DNA of 64,000 bases. Origin: Bacilli bacterium (lineage in GTDB: Bacteria > Bacillota_I > Bacilli_A > ML615J-28 > CAG-313). Within the stretch, counting starts at the first letter, position 1. Each line of letters opens with the position of its first letter. The notes below the pieces were generated by a model that saw only the letters and a list, made by a program, of their open reading frames with translations, was not told where the DNA came from and searched no databases. This document shows positions 53,881-62,868 of the stretch, piece after piece. The stretch lies in assembly GCA_017937305.1 (NCBI GenBank), contig JAGBDV010000018.1, positions 30,287 through 94,286 on the forward strand, in the 5' to 3' direction. The position numbers and the translations under genes were made by a program.

Positions 53881-55689
53881 TTATTCATTATGACTTTCAT
53901 ATAATTGTTTTTGTGTATTAAACATTAAGACATAATCGCCATTTAATGAAAGAAGTTCATCATGTGTTCCAATTTCAGTAAATGTCCCATGTTTCATTAG
54001 ATATATCTTATCTGTATCTACTACAGTTGAAAGTCTATGAGCAATGATGATAATTGTTTTATTAGTTGCAGTTGATAAAATAAGTTTATTAATCTTTTCT
54101 TCTGCAAGAGGATCAAGTGATGCTGTTGGTTCATCTAAAATATAAAGATCAGCATTTGATGCAAACACTCTTGCAACAACGATTCTTTGACGTTCTCCAC
54201 CACTGAATGCTTCACCTGATGCGTCAAATTCTCTTGTCATTTCGGTGTAAATACCCTTCTTTAAAGATTTTACTTTTTCAAGTAATCCTACTTTTTCTAA
54301 TGAATTATATACTAGTTCTTCATCTTCTTTTGAAGTTACTTTTCTCATTAAGATATTTTCTGCAATACTTACTGCATAGATTTGATAATCTTGGAATACT
54401 ACAGCCATGTTTTTTCTTAAACTAAATGGATTTACCTCATCATAATTGATACCATTAATATATATAGAACCTTCTGTTAATTTATAGAATTTAAGTATTA
54501 ATTTAATAAGTGTTGTTTTTCCACTACCATTATGTCCTACTATTGCAATTTTTTCTCCTTTATTTAATTTAAAAGAAAGGTTATTAATGACAAAGTCTTT
54601 TGATTCATGGTATTTAAAGTAAATGTTTTTAATTTCAATGCTATTAAAGTTATCTATTTCTAATCCTTCATCTTTTTCTATTTCTGGTTCATAATCGATT
54701 ACCCATAAGAAATCATCAATATATCTTGCGTGTTCTTTTAGTGTTGTAATAGTTGTCATTGCAGCCATAAAGTTATTATAGAATGAGAATGTAGCATTAA
54801 TTGATGATGAGAATTCTGATACTTTAATTAAATCATTCATTAAGCGATATCCAAGATAAAGGTATGTTCCACCTTGAGCAAGTAATGTATCAAATATGTG
54901 AAAGATTGTTTGGAATGGTGCAATCTTTTTATAATACTTTAGACTTGTTTTTTCTATTTTTTCTACTGAATCTTCATATTTTTCGATTAATAAATCAGAA
55001 ACATTTGTTGTTTTTATTTCTGCTGCATATCTAACATTATAGAATGTTCTATTCACATACCAATAGAAACGATGTTCTGTTTCATTTTCCTTATATAACT
55101 TATACCATAGTTTATGTACTTGGTTTATCGCAAGAACACCAGCAACTGAAGATACTAAAATTACAACAATTAATACTGGATCAGTTACGATTACATATGT
55201 ACCAAGTGCAAGGGTAATAAATATTGATTTAATAAAGTCAATTAGTGTTCTATAAACTCTAAATCCTCTCCATTGTGAATCTCTTAGTGCACGAGAGAAT
55301 TTATTATAAAATACTGGATTATCGTATTCTAACATGTCTATTTGTTTTACTTTATTAAATAAGAATGATTGGATCTTCTTTATATAAATATTACGATATC
55401 TTGGTTCAAAGAAGTCTTCATATAAAACATGGCTAAATAAGCATATTAATTCAAATAACAAGATTATAAATACTTTAGTTAGGATTTCATTAAATGTTCC
55501 ACCACCTAGTACTGTAGTAATTGTTTCAGAAATTAAATACACCTTTAATACACTTGTTGATACAGCGCAAATTATATATATTACTGCAAGAAATAATAGT
55601 TCTGGGCAAAACTTAAATACTAAGCGTAATACTTTAAAGTTTTTAGCAAACATATTTAATTTAGGAGTTTTATTTTTCATCATATTCAC
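53881..55689 (-). CDS. ABC exporter half-transporter, second gene of pair 1
   Basis: A 602-aa protein: ~320-residue membrane domain with six helices, then an ATPase domain. Walker A GHNGSGKTT (~383), signature FSGGERQRIVVARV, Walker B with consensus Glu LYILDEPTASLD and the His switch IIIIAHRLST. Exporter class (MdlB/LmrA-like); cargo unknown. It overlaps the preceding gene by 20 bases, so the two form a heterodimer. Both ATP sites of this pair look catalytically competent, unlike pair 2. Confidence 0.9.
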   Translation of the reverse strand: MNMMKNKTPKLNMFAKNFKVLRLVFKFCPELLFLAVIYIICAVSTSVLKVYLISETITTVLGGGTFNEILTKVFIILLFELICLFSHVLYEDFFEPRYRNIYIKKIQSFLFNKVKQIDMLEYDNPVFYNKFSRALRDSQWRGFRVYRTLIDFIKSIFITLALGTYVIVTDPVLIVVILVSSVAGVLAINQVHKLWYKLYKENETEHRFYWYVNRTFYNVRYAAEIKTTNVSDLLIEKYEDSVEKIEKTSLKYYKKIAPFQTIFHIFDTLLAQGGTYLYLGYRLMNDLIKVSEFSSSINATFSFYNNFMAAMTTITTLKEHARYIDDFLWVIDYEPEIEKDEGLEIDNFNSIEIKNIYFKYHESKDFVINNLSFKLNKGEKIAIVGHNGSGKTTLIKLILKFYKLTEGSIYINGINYDEVNPFSLRKNMAVVFQDYQIYAVSIAENILMRKVTSKEDEELVYNSLEKVGLLEKVKSLKKGIYTEMTREFDASGEAFSGGERQRIVVARVFASNADLYILDEPTASLDPLAEEKINKLILSTATNKTIIIIAHRLSTVVDTDKIYLMKHGTFTEIGTHDELLSLNGDYVLMFNTQKQLYESHNE

Positions 55690-57454
55690 CTCCTAAATAT
55701 TTCTTACTTTGAGAGGTAAACATTTCTTTATATTTTTTACTAAGCTTCATTAATTCTTTATGTGTGCCTTGTTCAATGACTTTACCATGCTCAAATAAAT
55801 ATATATAATCAGCATTTACTGTTGTTGTTAATCTATGAGAAATAAAGATAATTGTTTTATTTTTTCCAAGTGTTAACATATTGTTATAAACACTTGCTTC
55901 TGCAATTGGGTCAAGAGCACTTGATGGTTCATCAAGAATAAATAAATTATAATTAAGGGCATAGCCTCTTGCTATTGCAAGACGTTGATTTTGTCCACCA
56001 GATAGTACAATACCATCACGATCAAATTCTTTTGTAACTAATGTATTAATTCCATTAGGTAAGCTATTTACATATTCATCAAGACCTGAAAATTTTAATG
56101 CCTCATCAATTAAATTAAAGTCTTCAATTGTTTTAGGAGTTTTTAGTAAAATGTTTTCTGCAATAGTTACTGCATATACTTCAACATTTTGAAATACTGC
56201 ACCTACTTCTTTTCTTAAAGATAAAACATTAATATCTTTATAATTAGCATTATTATAAAGTATTTCTCCATTATTTACATCATAAAGTCTAAGTAGTAGT
56301 TTAACAAGCGTTGTTTTACCTGCTCCATTATGTCCTACTATTGCAATCTTTTGACCTTTTTTTATTTTAAGCGTTACATCTTCTAATTGGTTATAATCAC
56401 CCTTATATGAAAATGTAATATTATTTACTTCTAAACTTTCAAATTCTTCTACATTAATTCCTTGTTTAGATTCAATTTTACCTTCCATTTTAAGTAAGTC
56501 AAATGCTACTTTTACTTCTGTCACACTACTACCAACATCTCCTACTGCTCTTGCAAGTTGAGATATTAGACTAGAGATTGTTGTTGCTGCAACAGTCATT
56601 GAAGAAAACCATGCAATAACTTCAGGAGTTAAATTATCAATTGTAAAATAAGCTACAACACATACAATTAGTGGGTATAAAATTGTAAGTAATAAATTAC
56701 AAATAAAAGATAAAATTGTTTTAGGTAATATATATTTATCAAATATTTTAATTATATTATCATGTGCTTTATTATTTTTTTCAAGTAGTAAATCACCAAT
56801 CTTTGTTGTCTTAAGTTCTGACATTGATTCTTTTAGTGTAAAGCTTCTTTCATTATACCTAGTCATTCTTCTAAATGGACGTTGATGAGTAGATGCAATA
56901 AACTGAATCTTTGCCATAAATACTCTTAATACTGCATAAACAATAGCAAGTGCTACTGCAACAATAATTATCATATAATGAAGTGTTGCAATAACAGAGA
57001 ACATTCCAATACTAGTAATTAATATTTTAATAATATTAAATGTTCCATTACATGTAATAAATATATGTTCTACACTTTCTTCTAAAGCTCTTGTATAATC
57101 ATTTAAGAAAAGTGGGCTTTCATGAAGTTCATAATCTAAAGAAGATAATTTTCGATAAAAAATTATCGATTCTTTCGCAATAAAAACTCTTCTTACATGA
57201 GAATCATATAATTCAATAACAAAATTACATAGTGCTATTAATGCAAGTAAAATAAAACCAATTCCAACTACTAATGAAATTTTACCAATATTTTTATCAT
57301 CATAATAAATATTAACTATTTCATTAATAACAAATACCGGTATTAATGATGAAATAACACTTGTTATTATTGTTAATAGTTTTATAATTAAGTATGATGG
57401 CTTAATTTTTACTACACATATAATTGATGAAAATATATTTTTTAATTCTCTCAT
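55670..57454 (-). CDS. ABC exporter half-transporter, first gene of pair 1
   Basis: A 594-aa protein with six membrane helices then an ATPase domain: Walker A GHNGAGKTT (~369), signature LSGGQNQRLAIARG, Walker B LFILDEPSSALD, His switch IIFISHRLTT. Overlaps its partner gene by 20 bases. The membrane domains of both partners start with a variable ~30-residue cytoplasmic stretch. Drug, lipid or peptide export are all possible; the nearby small-peptide locus at 58.8-59.0 kb is a possible but unproven cargo. Confidence 0.9.
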   Translation of the reverse strand: MRELKNIFSSIICVVKIKPSYLIIKLLTIITSVISSLIPVFVINEIVNIYYDDKNIGKISLVVGIGFILLALIALCNFVIELYDSHVRRVFIAKESIIFYRKLSSLDYELHESPLFLNDYTRALEESVEHIFITCNGTFNIIKILITSIGMFSVIATLHYMIIIVAVALAIVYAVLRVFMAKIQFIASTHQRPFRRMTRYNERSFTLKESMSELKTTKIGDLLLEKNNKAHDNIIKIFDKYILPKTILSFICNLLLTILYPLIVCVVAYFTIDNLTPEVIAWFSSMTVAATTISSLISQLARAVGDVGSSVTEVKVAFDLLKMEGKIESKQGINVEEFESLEVNNITFSYKGDYNQLEDVTLKIKKGQKIAIVGHNGAGKTTLVKLLLRLYDVNNGEILYNNANYKDINVLSLRKEVGAVFQNVEVYAVTIAENILLKTPKTIEDFNLIDEALKFSGLDEYVNSLPNGINTLVTKEFDRDGIVLSGGQNQRLAIARGYALNYNLFILDEPSSALDPIAEASVYNNMLTLGKNKTIIFISHRLTTTVNADYIYLFEHGKVIEQGTHKELMKLSKKYKEMFTSQSKKYLGGEYDEK

Positions 57455-57507
57455 ACTTTTATTTACCTTTCGTATATATTATATCAAAAAGTTACTAAAA
57501 TAACTAT

Positions 57508-57536
57508 AAAAGGACTAATTTTATAATTAGTCCTTT
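57508..57536 (-). terminator. Terminator of the DUF3800 gene
   Basis: AAAGGACTAAT / ATTAGTCCTTT stem and T run on the minus strand, overlapping the final codons (KKD stop). Confidence 0.88.
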
Positions 57537-58219
57537 TTGTTTGGATAATAAAATATATCTCTGATATATCCTTTTTCTTTTAAATTAGTTATTAAATCGT
57601 TGTACATTTCATGATTTTTTAGATATGAAAAATATAAATTAGAAAAGAAATCACTTACTTGTACCATTAAATTATCTTTAGAATCATAATATTCAATATT
57701 AATACTTCTAACCATTCTTTTCTTAAGTTTAAGTTCAATATTAAGATAGTCTTCTAAAGAATTAATTGATATATGTTTTAAGTTTCTGTCATCAACATCG
57801 ATTAAGTAATCATCATAAGGTAAGTTTTTATTTCCTAAATTCTTATTTAACATTAAATATAATACATAATTATATATTAATGATGGATCATCATAGAAAT
57901 GTTGTTTTACTTCTTCATTAAAAACATGAATATAATATATCTCTAGGATATTACCATTACATAAGAAGTCAGCTAATCTTTTTTTAAGTTTTGAATTTAG
58001 TGATGAACCTTTAATTTCTACAAAATCTCCATGATTAAATATTTTATTCTTTTCATCGATTTCTTTTATTTCTTGATAATTTTCATATATAAATCTTTTA
58101 AGAAGTTTTCTTAAGTTAGTAATATCTTTAACTCTTACTACGCACATTACAAAGTTTGGATGAATAAATGCAAATTCACTAGTTAATGAACCAGATTCAT
58201 CAATATATAGATATTCCAT
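57527..58219 (-). CDS. DUF3800 protein
   Basis: A 230-aa protein. The N-terminal YLYIDESGSLT and the C-terminal LMVQVSDFFSN are the two conserved acidic strands of DUF3800, a predicted RNase H-like fold of unknown activity often found in mobile or defence neighbourhoods. The central DDYLIDVDDRN adds further acidic residues. No membrane segment. It overlaps the upstream 152-aa membrane protein gene by 20 bases, so the two are coupled. No toxin, helicase or methylase is adjacent. Confidence 0.85.
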   Translation of the reverse strand: MEYLYIDESGSLTSEFAFIHPNFVMCVVRVKDITNLRKLLKRFIYENYQEIKEIDEKNKIFNHGDFVEIKGSSLNSKLKKRLADFLCNGNILEIYYIHVFNEEVKQHFYDDPSLIYNYVLYLMLNKNLGNKNLPYDDYLIDVDDRNLKHISINSLEDYLNIELKLKKRMVRSINIEYYDSKDNLMVQVSDFFSNLYFSYLKNHEMYNDLITNLKEKGYIRDIFYYPNKKD

Positions 58220-58658
58220 TAACTAATTCCTCTAATTTCGTTTTAACTTCTTCTACATCTTTTATAAGTTTAAAATAATATTCATTTTCTTCATCCTTAA
58301 TATAAAGCGATGCTTCATGTGCCAAGATTTTTTTTACTACACCGACAACTTTAATTTCTTTAATCTTATTTATCGATATTTTAGCAAAGTTTTTAAATTC
58401 ATAGATATATATAAATTCTCCATCTTCTTGTATTATATCTTTTGAAGACTTTAAATATTTATAAATGTTTTTTATTTCTAAAAATAAAAAGTATAAACAA
58501 ATAATAGTAAGTCCTATAAATACCATTAACATTGCAATACCATTTTCATTTTGAATAGTACGATATATAGAGAGTACTATTAATGCTATTATGAGTAAAG
58601 TAGTAATAAGAGTCTCAATTAAATAAATGTTATTTTTCTTACCAATTACATTTTTCAT
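58200..58658 (-). CDS. Small membrane protein coupled to the DUF3800 gene
   Basis: A 152-aa protein with AGAGGTGAG before its ATG. Two membrane helices (~12-32 and ~38-60) are followed by a ~90-residue cytoplasmic domain with alternating charged strands (GEFIYIYEFKNFAKISINKI) that recalls PH-like bPH domains, a weak resemblance. Its 3' end overlaps the DUF3800 start. Unknown function; the pairing suggests a membrane partner. Confidence 0.65.
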   Translation of the reverse strand: MKNVIGKKNNIYLIETLITTLLIIALIVLSIYRTIQNENGIAMLMVFIGLTIICLYFLFLEIKNIYKYLKSSKDIIQEDGEFIYIYEFKNFAKISINKIKEIKVVGVVKKILAHEASLYIKDEENEYYFKLIKDVEEVKTKLEELVNGISIY

Positions 58659-58806
58659 ATATACTCACCTCTTATAAATATTATAACACTATTTATTTAA
58701 TAAAACTATAAAATAATTAAAATAAAAAAAGCAATTTTAATATTTTTTTTAATTATATAAGTAGAGGTAGTTTTGACTTCTACTATTTTAATTTATAGGG
58801 GATATT

Positions 58807-58818
58807 ACTATTCTTCGT
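58807..58818. repeat. Left arm of a 12-bp inverted repeat flanking the small-peptide ORFs
   Basis: ACTATTCTTCGT here and its exact reverse complement at 59057-59068. A plus-strand transcript spanning both could fold its 5' and 3' ends together. Confidence 0.7.
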
Positions 58819-58835
58819 ATGATAGGGGAAATTAT

Positions 58836-58901
58836 ATGAAGGAGGTAATATTTTATGTTTTGTTAATAAAAAAGAACTCCTTCACTTATATGGAGGAGTA
58901 A
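58836..58901 (+). CDS. Leader ORF of the small-peptide locus, 21 aa
   Basis: ATG at 58836 with AGGGGA eight bases upstream; the stop TAA at 58899-58901 is immediately followed by the ATG of the next ORF, so translation is coupled. The peptide begins MKEVIFYVLL. The first codons include GAAGGAG, which pairs with CTCCTTC at 58877-58883 to form a hairpin just before the next Shine-Dalgarno. An internal ATG TTT TGT TAA after GGAGG is an alternative mini-ORF. A coupled regulatory leader of the kind seen before type I toxins is inferred. Confidence 0.45.
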   Translation: MKEVIFYVLLIKKNSFTYMEE

Positions 58902-59000
58902 ATGATTATTAATTTAATCAAGCTTATATCTGAAATATTCAGATTAATAAGTAATATGATTAGTTTACTAGTAGTTTTAATAAAAAACAAACGTAAATAA
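58902..59000 (+). CDS. 32-aa hydrophobic peptide, candidate type I toxin or bacteriocin
   Basis: ATG at 58902 after TGGAGGAG, stop at 58998-59000. The peptide has an N-terminal MIINLIKLISEIFRL, a single hydrophobic amphipathic helix (SLLVVLIK) and a basic tail KNKRK: the profile of Fst/Ldr-type membrane toxins or of small leaderless lytic peptides. It converges with a minus-strand small RNA at a shared terminator. The 12-bp inverted repeat surrounds it. Not recognisable as a named family. Confidence 0.55.
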   Translation: MIINLIKLISEIFRLISNMISLLVVLIKNKRK

Positions 59001-59005
59001 AATAT

Positions 59006-59051
59006 AAAAAAAGTCCCACACCAAAACTAAATTAAAACCGGAACTTTTTTT
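59006..59051. terminator. Bidirectional terminator shared by peptide mRNA and convergent small RNA
   Basis: AAAAAAAGTCC and GGAACTTTTTTT form a bulged stem, with an A run on one side and T run on the other, so it works in both directions. Confidence 0.75.
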
Positions 59052-59093
59052 CTTAAACGAAGAATAGTTCTAAGTAGAATACTTAACTACTTC
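59006..59093 (-). ncRNA. Convergent ~90-nt small RNA, candidate antitoxin RNA
   Basis: From the promoter at 59100-59128. A first hairpin is made of CGAAG-TAGTT-AAGTA and TACTT-AACTA-CTTCG; the second is the shared terminator. Two stem-loops, convergent with a short toxic-looking ORF, resembles RNA II of the par/Fst systems. Its first hairpin arm is partly complementary to ACTATTCTTCG in the peptide mRNA leader. Confidence 0.55.
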
Positions 59094-59099
59094 GCTTTT

Positions 59100-59128
59100 A
59101 TTATATCATATATATTTTATTTTGTAAA
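59100..59128 (-). promoter_or_regulatory. Promoter of the convergent small RNA
   Basis: Minus strand TTTACA, 17 bp, TATAAT with extended TG, 25 bp after the stop of the ABC gene. Confidence 0.82.
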
Positions 59129-59153
59129 TAGCAAATTGATAATATTTTAAATT

Positions 59154-60920
59154 TTATTCAAAAAATGGATTTTGTTGATATTGTAACTTATAAAGTTGAT
59201 AATATCTTCCACGTTTTTTTAGTAGTTCTTGATGAGAGCCACTTTCGATGATTCTGCCTTTATCAAAAACGAATATTTTATTAGCATGTTGAATAGTAGA
59301 TAGTCTATGTGCTACCATAATCATTGTATTACTTTTAATTACTTTTTCTAAGGTATCTTGGATTAAGCTTTCTGTTTCTGTATCAATATTAGATGTGGCT
59401 TCATCTAAAATCATAAGTTTTGGTTTATGAACTAATACTCTTGCAAAACTAATAAGTTGTCTTTCACCAAGGGACAAGTTATTACCACGTTCACCAACTT
59501 TTGCATAAATACCTTCTGGTTGTTTCTTAATAAAGTGAATAGCATTTACTTCTTCACATGCTTTTAAGATATCATCATCAGTAATTGTTTCATCATTAAG
59601 TCTTATATTATCTGCTATTGTTCCACTAAATAAGAACACATCTTGTAACATTTGTCCTATTTGACTTCTTAGTGATGATAGTTTAATCTTTTTAATGTCA
59701 ATACCATCTATTAAGATTTGTCCTTTTTGAATGTCATAGTTTCTAGTGATTAGACTTAAAATTGTTGTTTTACCTGCACCTGTTGCACCTACAAATGCAA
59801 CAACATCTTTTGCGTTAATTGTAAATGAAACATCTTTTAAGATCCATTCTTCATCTACATAGCTAAACCATACATTTTTAAATTCAATGTTACCAATAAT
59901 ATCTAAATCTTTTGCATCTTCTTCATCTTTAATTTCAGGTTCAATGTCAAGAATTGTAAAGATTTTTTCTGCTGCTGCAAATGAAGATTGAAGGGTATTA
60001 TATTGGTCTGCAAGAGTTTGTATTGGATTAAAGAATTTAGAAATTAAATTGTAGAATGTGTATAATGCATCATATGTTATACAAACAGTTAATGTACCAA
60101 ATGCTGCGTTAATAACATCATTTGATCCTGTATATAAAATAAATATTACTGTTAGTATATATATTAAATATACACTAGGTCTAAATATACCAAAGGTAAA
60201 TATTTCTTTTAGTGATGCTTTTTTAAGACGCGTATTAACAGTTTTAAATTCATTATATTTCTTTTCTTCTTGATTGAAGATTTGTGTTACTTTCATACCT
60301 GAAATATTTTCTGATAAGAATGCATTCATGTTTGAAACTTCTGTACGAACATTTCTGTGAATTTTTCTTAAGAAGAATCTAAAACAAATAGTTAATGTTA
60401 AGATTATTGGGAATACACATAGAATTATTAATGCAAGTTTTACATTTAATAAGAACATTGCAATTAATACACCAATCATTGTTGCAACACATTTAATAAT
60501 ATTTACAAGCACATTTGTATAAAGTTGGAATAATACATTAATATCTGATGATACTCTTGTTACAAGGGTACCTACTGGGATATTATTAAATTGATTATGT
60601 GATAGGCTTTGAATGTGGCAGAATACTTCTTTACGCATTTTATAAACAATATTTTGTCCTGTATGTTGAAGTAACATTGTTTGAAAATATTGAATTACAC
60701 TTTGTACTACTGCAAGAATAATTCCAGCTACAAATAATAAAATTACTTTATTAAAGTTTATTTGATCAGCACCGATTTCTTTTAAACTTTGACCAATAAC
60801 TACAGGATTTAAGATATCACATAAAACAACAATACCAGTTAGTACTAATGCAAGTGTATAATTTAACCAGTATGGTTTCATATATCTTAATATTCTTCCA
60901 AACATTTTTTTATCTTTCAT
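59154..60920 (-). CDS. ABC exporter half-transporter, second gene of pair 2 (catalytic half)
   Basis: A 588-aa protein. Six-helix membrane domain ~15-315, then the ATPase: Walker A GATGAGKTT (~373), a non-canonical signature LSLGERQLISFARV, and Walker B with Glu LMILDEATSNID. The LSLGERQ signature together with a degenerate partner is the pattern of heterodimeric multidrug exporters such as LmrCD, BmrCD and TM287/288. It overlaps its partner by 11 bases. The heterodimer likely exports drugs or lipids. The promoter of the small RNA begins just beyond its stop. Confidence 0.93.
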   Translation of the reverse strand: MKDKKMFGRILRYMKPYWLNYTLALVLTGIVVLCDILNPVVIGQSLKEIGADQINFNKVILLFVAGIILAVVQSVIQYFQTMLLQHTGQNIVYKMRKEVFCHIQSLSHNQFNNIPVGTLVTRVSSDINVLFQLYTNVLVNIIKCVATMIGVLIAMFLLNVKLALIILCVFPIILTLTICFRFFLRKIHRNVRTEVSNMNAFLSENISGMKVTQIFNQEEKKYNEFKTVNTRLKKASLKEIFTFGIFRPSVYLIYILTVIFILYTGSNDVINAAFGTLTVCITYDALYTFYNLISKFFNPIQTLADQYNTLQSSFAAAEKIFTILDIEPEIKDEEDAKDLDIIGNIEFKNVWFSYVDEEWILKDVSFTINAKDVVAFVGATGAGKTTILSLITRNYDIQKGQILIDGIDIKKIKLSSLRSQIGQMLQDVFLFSGTIADNIRLNDETITDDDILKACEEVNAIHFIKKQPEGIYAKVGERGNNLSLGERQLISFARVLVHKPKLMILDEATSNIDTETESLIQDTLEKVIKSNTMIMVAHRLSTIQHANKIFVFDKGRIIESGSHQELLKKRGRYYQLYKLQYQQNPFFE

Positions 60921-62697
60921 TTAGATCACCCTCCACTTCTTTTTCTAATTCTTGAAGGGCTACTTCTTTTTTGTAGGCCTCACTTTTTACTAATAATTCT
61001 TGATGTGTTCCAATATTAGTTACTGTACCATCTTCTACAACAATAATTTTATCAAGTGTTTCTAAAGTTGTGATACGATGAGCGATAATAATTGTTGTTT
61101 TATCTTTTCTTATAGTTCTTAGTGAGTTTAAGATATAGCTTTCAGTAATTGTATCTACAGCACTTAAAGAGTCATCCATTATAAGAATTGGAGCATTTTT
61201 AATTAAAGCACGAGCTATAGCGATACGTTGTTTTTGTCCACCTGATACGGTTACACCACGTTCTCCTAAAACTGTATTATATCCATCTTTAAATTCACTT
61301 ATGTCTTTTGCAACACCACTATATGTTGCAGCATCTATGATTAATTCATTACTAAGTGTAGAATTGCTAAATGCGATGTTTTCATCAATAGTTTGTTTAA
61401 ATAAGAATGTTTCTTGAGGAACATATGCAATTATATCTCTTACTAATTTTAAAGGCATGTTCATAATGTCATAACCATCGATAAAGATCTTATCATCCTC
61501 AATATTATAAAGTCTTAGAAGTAGTTCTACAATAGTAGATTTTCCACTTCCTGTTCCTCCCATAATACCTACTATTTCTCCAGGATTAATATGAAAGTTT
61601 ACGTTTTCTAATACTTTTACAGTTGAATCAGGATAATTAAATGATAAGTTGCGGTATTCAATTTCTCCTTTAATAGTTGATGGATCAATGTCATGATATT
61701 CTACAAGTAAATCATTAATTTCTACTTTTTCATCTAATAGTTCAGAGATTCTTTTTTCACTAGCTTTTGATTGACCACGTAGATTAATTAAATCACCTAC
61801 TGCCATTACAGGCCAAATAAGAGAACCAAAATATGCATTAAATGTTACTAAATTACCTGGTGTAAAATTAGTTACGATATTTCCAGTTTGAGCTTGATAT
61901 ATTAACACACCACCAACAAAAATAATTGTAACCATAATTACAGATAAAATCGCACCAATTGTTACTTGTACAAATGCATGATCTTTTACAAAGTCAATAC
62001 AAGTATCTTTATTTTCTTTATTATATCCATCAAATAATAGTTCTTTTCTTTTTTCTTTTACATAAGCTTTAATTACATTAATACCAGAATATGATTCTTG
62101 TACATAGTCAGATAGTGATGAGAATGCTTCTAGGTTTCTTCTTACTTTTCTTGAAATTCTTCTTCTCATTAGCATTGCAAAAGCACCAACTATTACAAGA
62201 GGGATTACACAAAATAGTGTTAGCATAGGATTAAGTTTAATCATTTTAATCGAAGCTAAAATGCCAAGTGCTAATGCATCAACAAACATTAAAGTCCCAC
62301 TACCAAAGCTTTGTCTAATCGTTTGTAAGTCATTTGTATAAAGTGCCATTAATGCGCCAGTTTTATTATTAGAAAAATATGTTTGCGACATCTTTTCCAT
62401 ATGTCTAAACATTTTATTTCTAATATCTGCTTCAATTTTACATCCATTACCAAAGATACATATTCTCCATAAGAATCTACCAGCAAATACTATTGCTGCA
62501 ACAATTAATAATCTTTCGGTAAATCCCAATAACAATTCTTTAGATAATGTTTGTTCTTTTATTGCGTCAATAATTTCTCCAACAATTTCAGGTATTTCAA
62601 GCTGAAATAAATCTACTAATACTAGTGCTAAAGCACCAAATATAAATGTATGGAGATATCTAAAGTAATATTTATAGAAATGTTTTCCAAATACCAT
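60910..62697 (-). CDS. ABC exporter half-transporter, first gene of pair 2 (degenerate-site half)
   Basis: A 595-aa protein: membrane domain ~15-320, Walker A GGTGSGKST (~375), signature VSGGQKQRIAIARAL, but Walker B reads ILIMDDSLSAVD, with Asp in place of the catalytic Glu. This marks the non-hydrolysing site of asymmetric heterodimeric exporters (BmrC/LmrC/TM287 type), which fits its partner. A GGAGG box precedes the ATG. No regulator gene is adjacent. Confidence 0.93.
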   Translation of the reverse strand: MVFGKHFYKYYFRYLHTFIFGALALVLVDLFQLEIPEIVGEIIDAIKEQTLSKELLLGFTERLLIVAAIVFAGRFLWRICIFGNGCKIEADIRNKMFRHMEKMSQTYFSNNKTGALMALYTNDLQTIRQSFGSGTLMFVDALALGILASIKMIKLNPMLTLFCVIPLVIVGAFAMLMRRRISRKVRRNLEAFSSLSDYVQESYSGINVIKAYVKEKRKELLFDGYNKENKDTCIDFVKDHAFVQVTIGAILSVIMVTIIFVGGVLIYQAQTGNIVTNFTPGNLVTFNAYFGSLIWPVMAVGDLINLRGQSKASEKRISELLDEKVEINDLLVEYHDIDPSTIKGEIEYRNLSFNYPDSTVKVLENVNFHINPGEIVGIMGGTGSGKSTIVELLLRLYNIEDDKIFIDGYDIMNMPLKLVRDIIAYVPQETFLFKQTIDENIAFSNSTLSNELIIDAATYSGVAKDISEFKDGYNTVLGERGVTVSGGQKQRIAIARALIKNAPILIMDDSLSAVDTITESYILNSLRTIRKDKTTIIIAHRITTLETLDKIIVVEDGTVTNIGTHQELLVKSEAYKKEVALQELEKEVEGDLNER

Positions 62698-62815
62698 GAT
62701 GTCCTCCTTCTATAAAGCTATTTTGATTTATTTTATCATAATTTTAAATAGATAAGTTAATATTTGCCTTATTTTATAATTTATTGATATTTAATTATAT
62801 TTATTATTTATATAT

Positions 62816-62843
62816 TTGATTTTTAACAAAATATTAGTATAAT
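62816..62843 (+). promoter_or_regulatory. Promoter of the MORN-repeat gene
   Basis: TTGATT, 16 bp, TATAAT, then a TGGAGG box eight bases before the ATG. Confidence 0.7.
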
Positions 62844-62868
62844 AATAATATATATGGAGGTATTTATC

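Noticed and set aside
57160..57180. Inverted repeat AATCGATAATTTTTTATCG within the ABC gene
   Set aside because: Loose symmetry in AT-rich coding sequence without a matching copy elsewhere; expected by chance.
53881..57454. ABC pair 1 as a dedicated bacteriocin exporter
   Set aside because: No N-terminal C39 peptidase domain, no precursor with a double-Gly leader, and no immunity gene; cargo left open.
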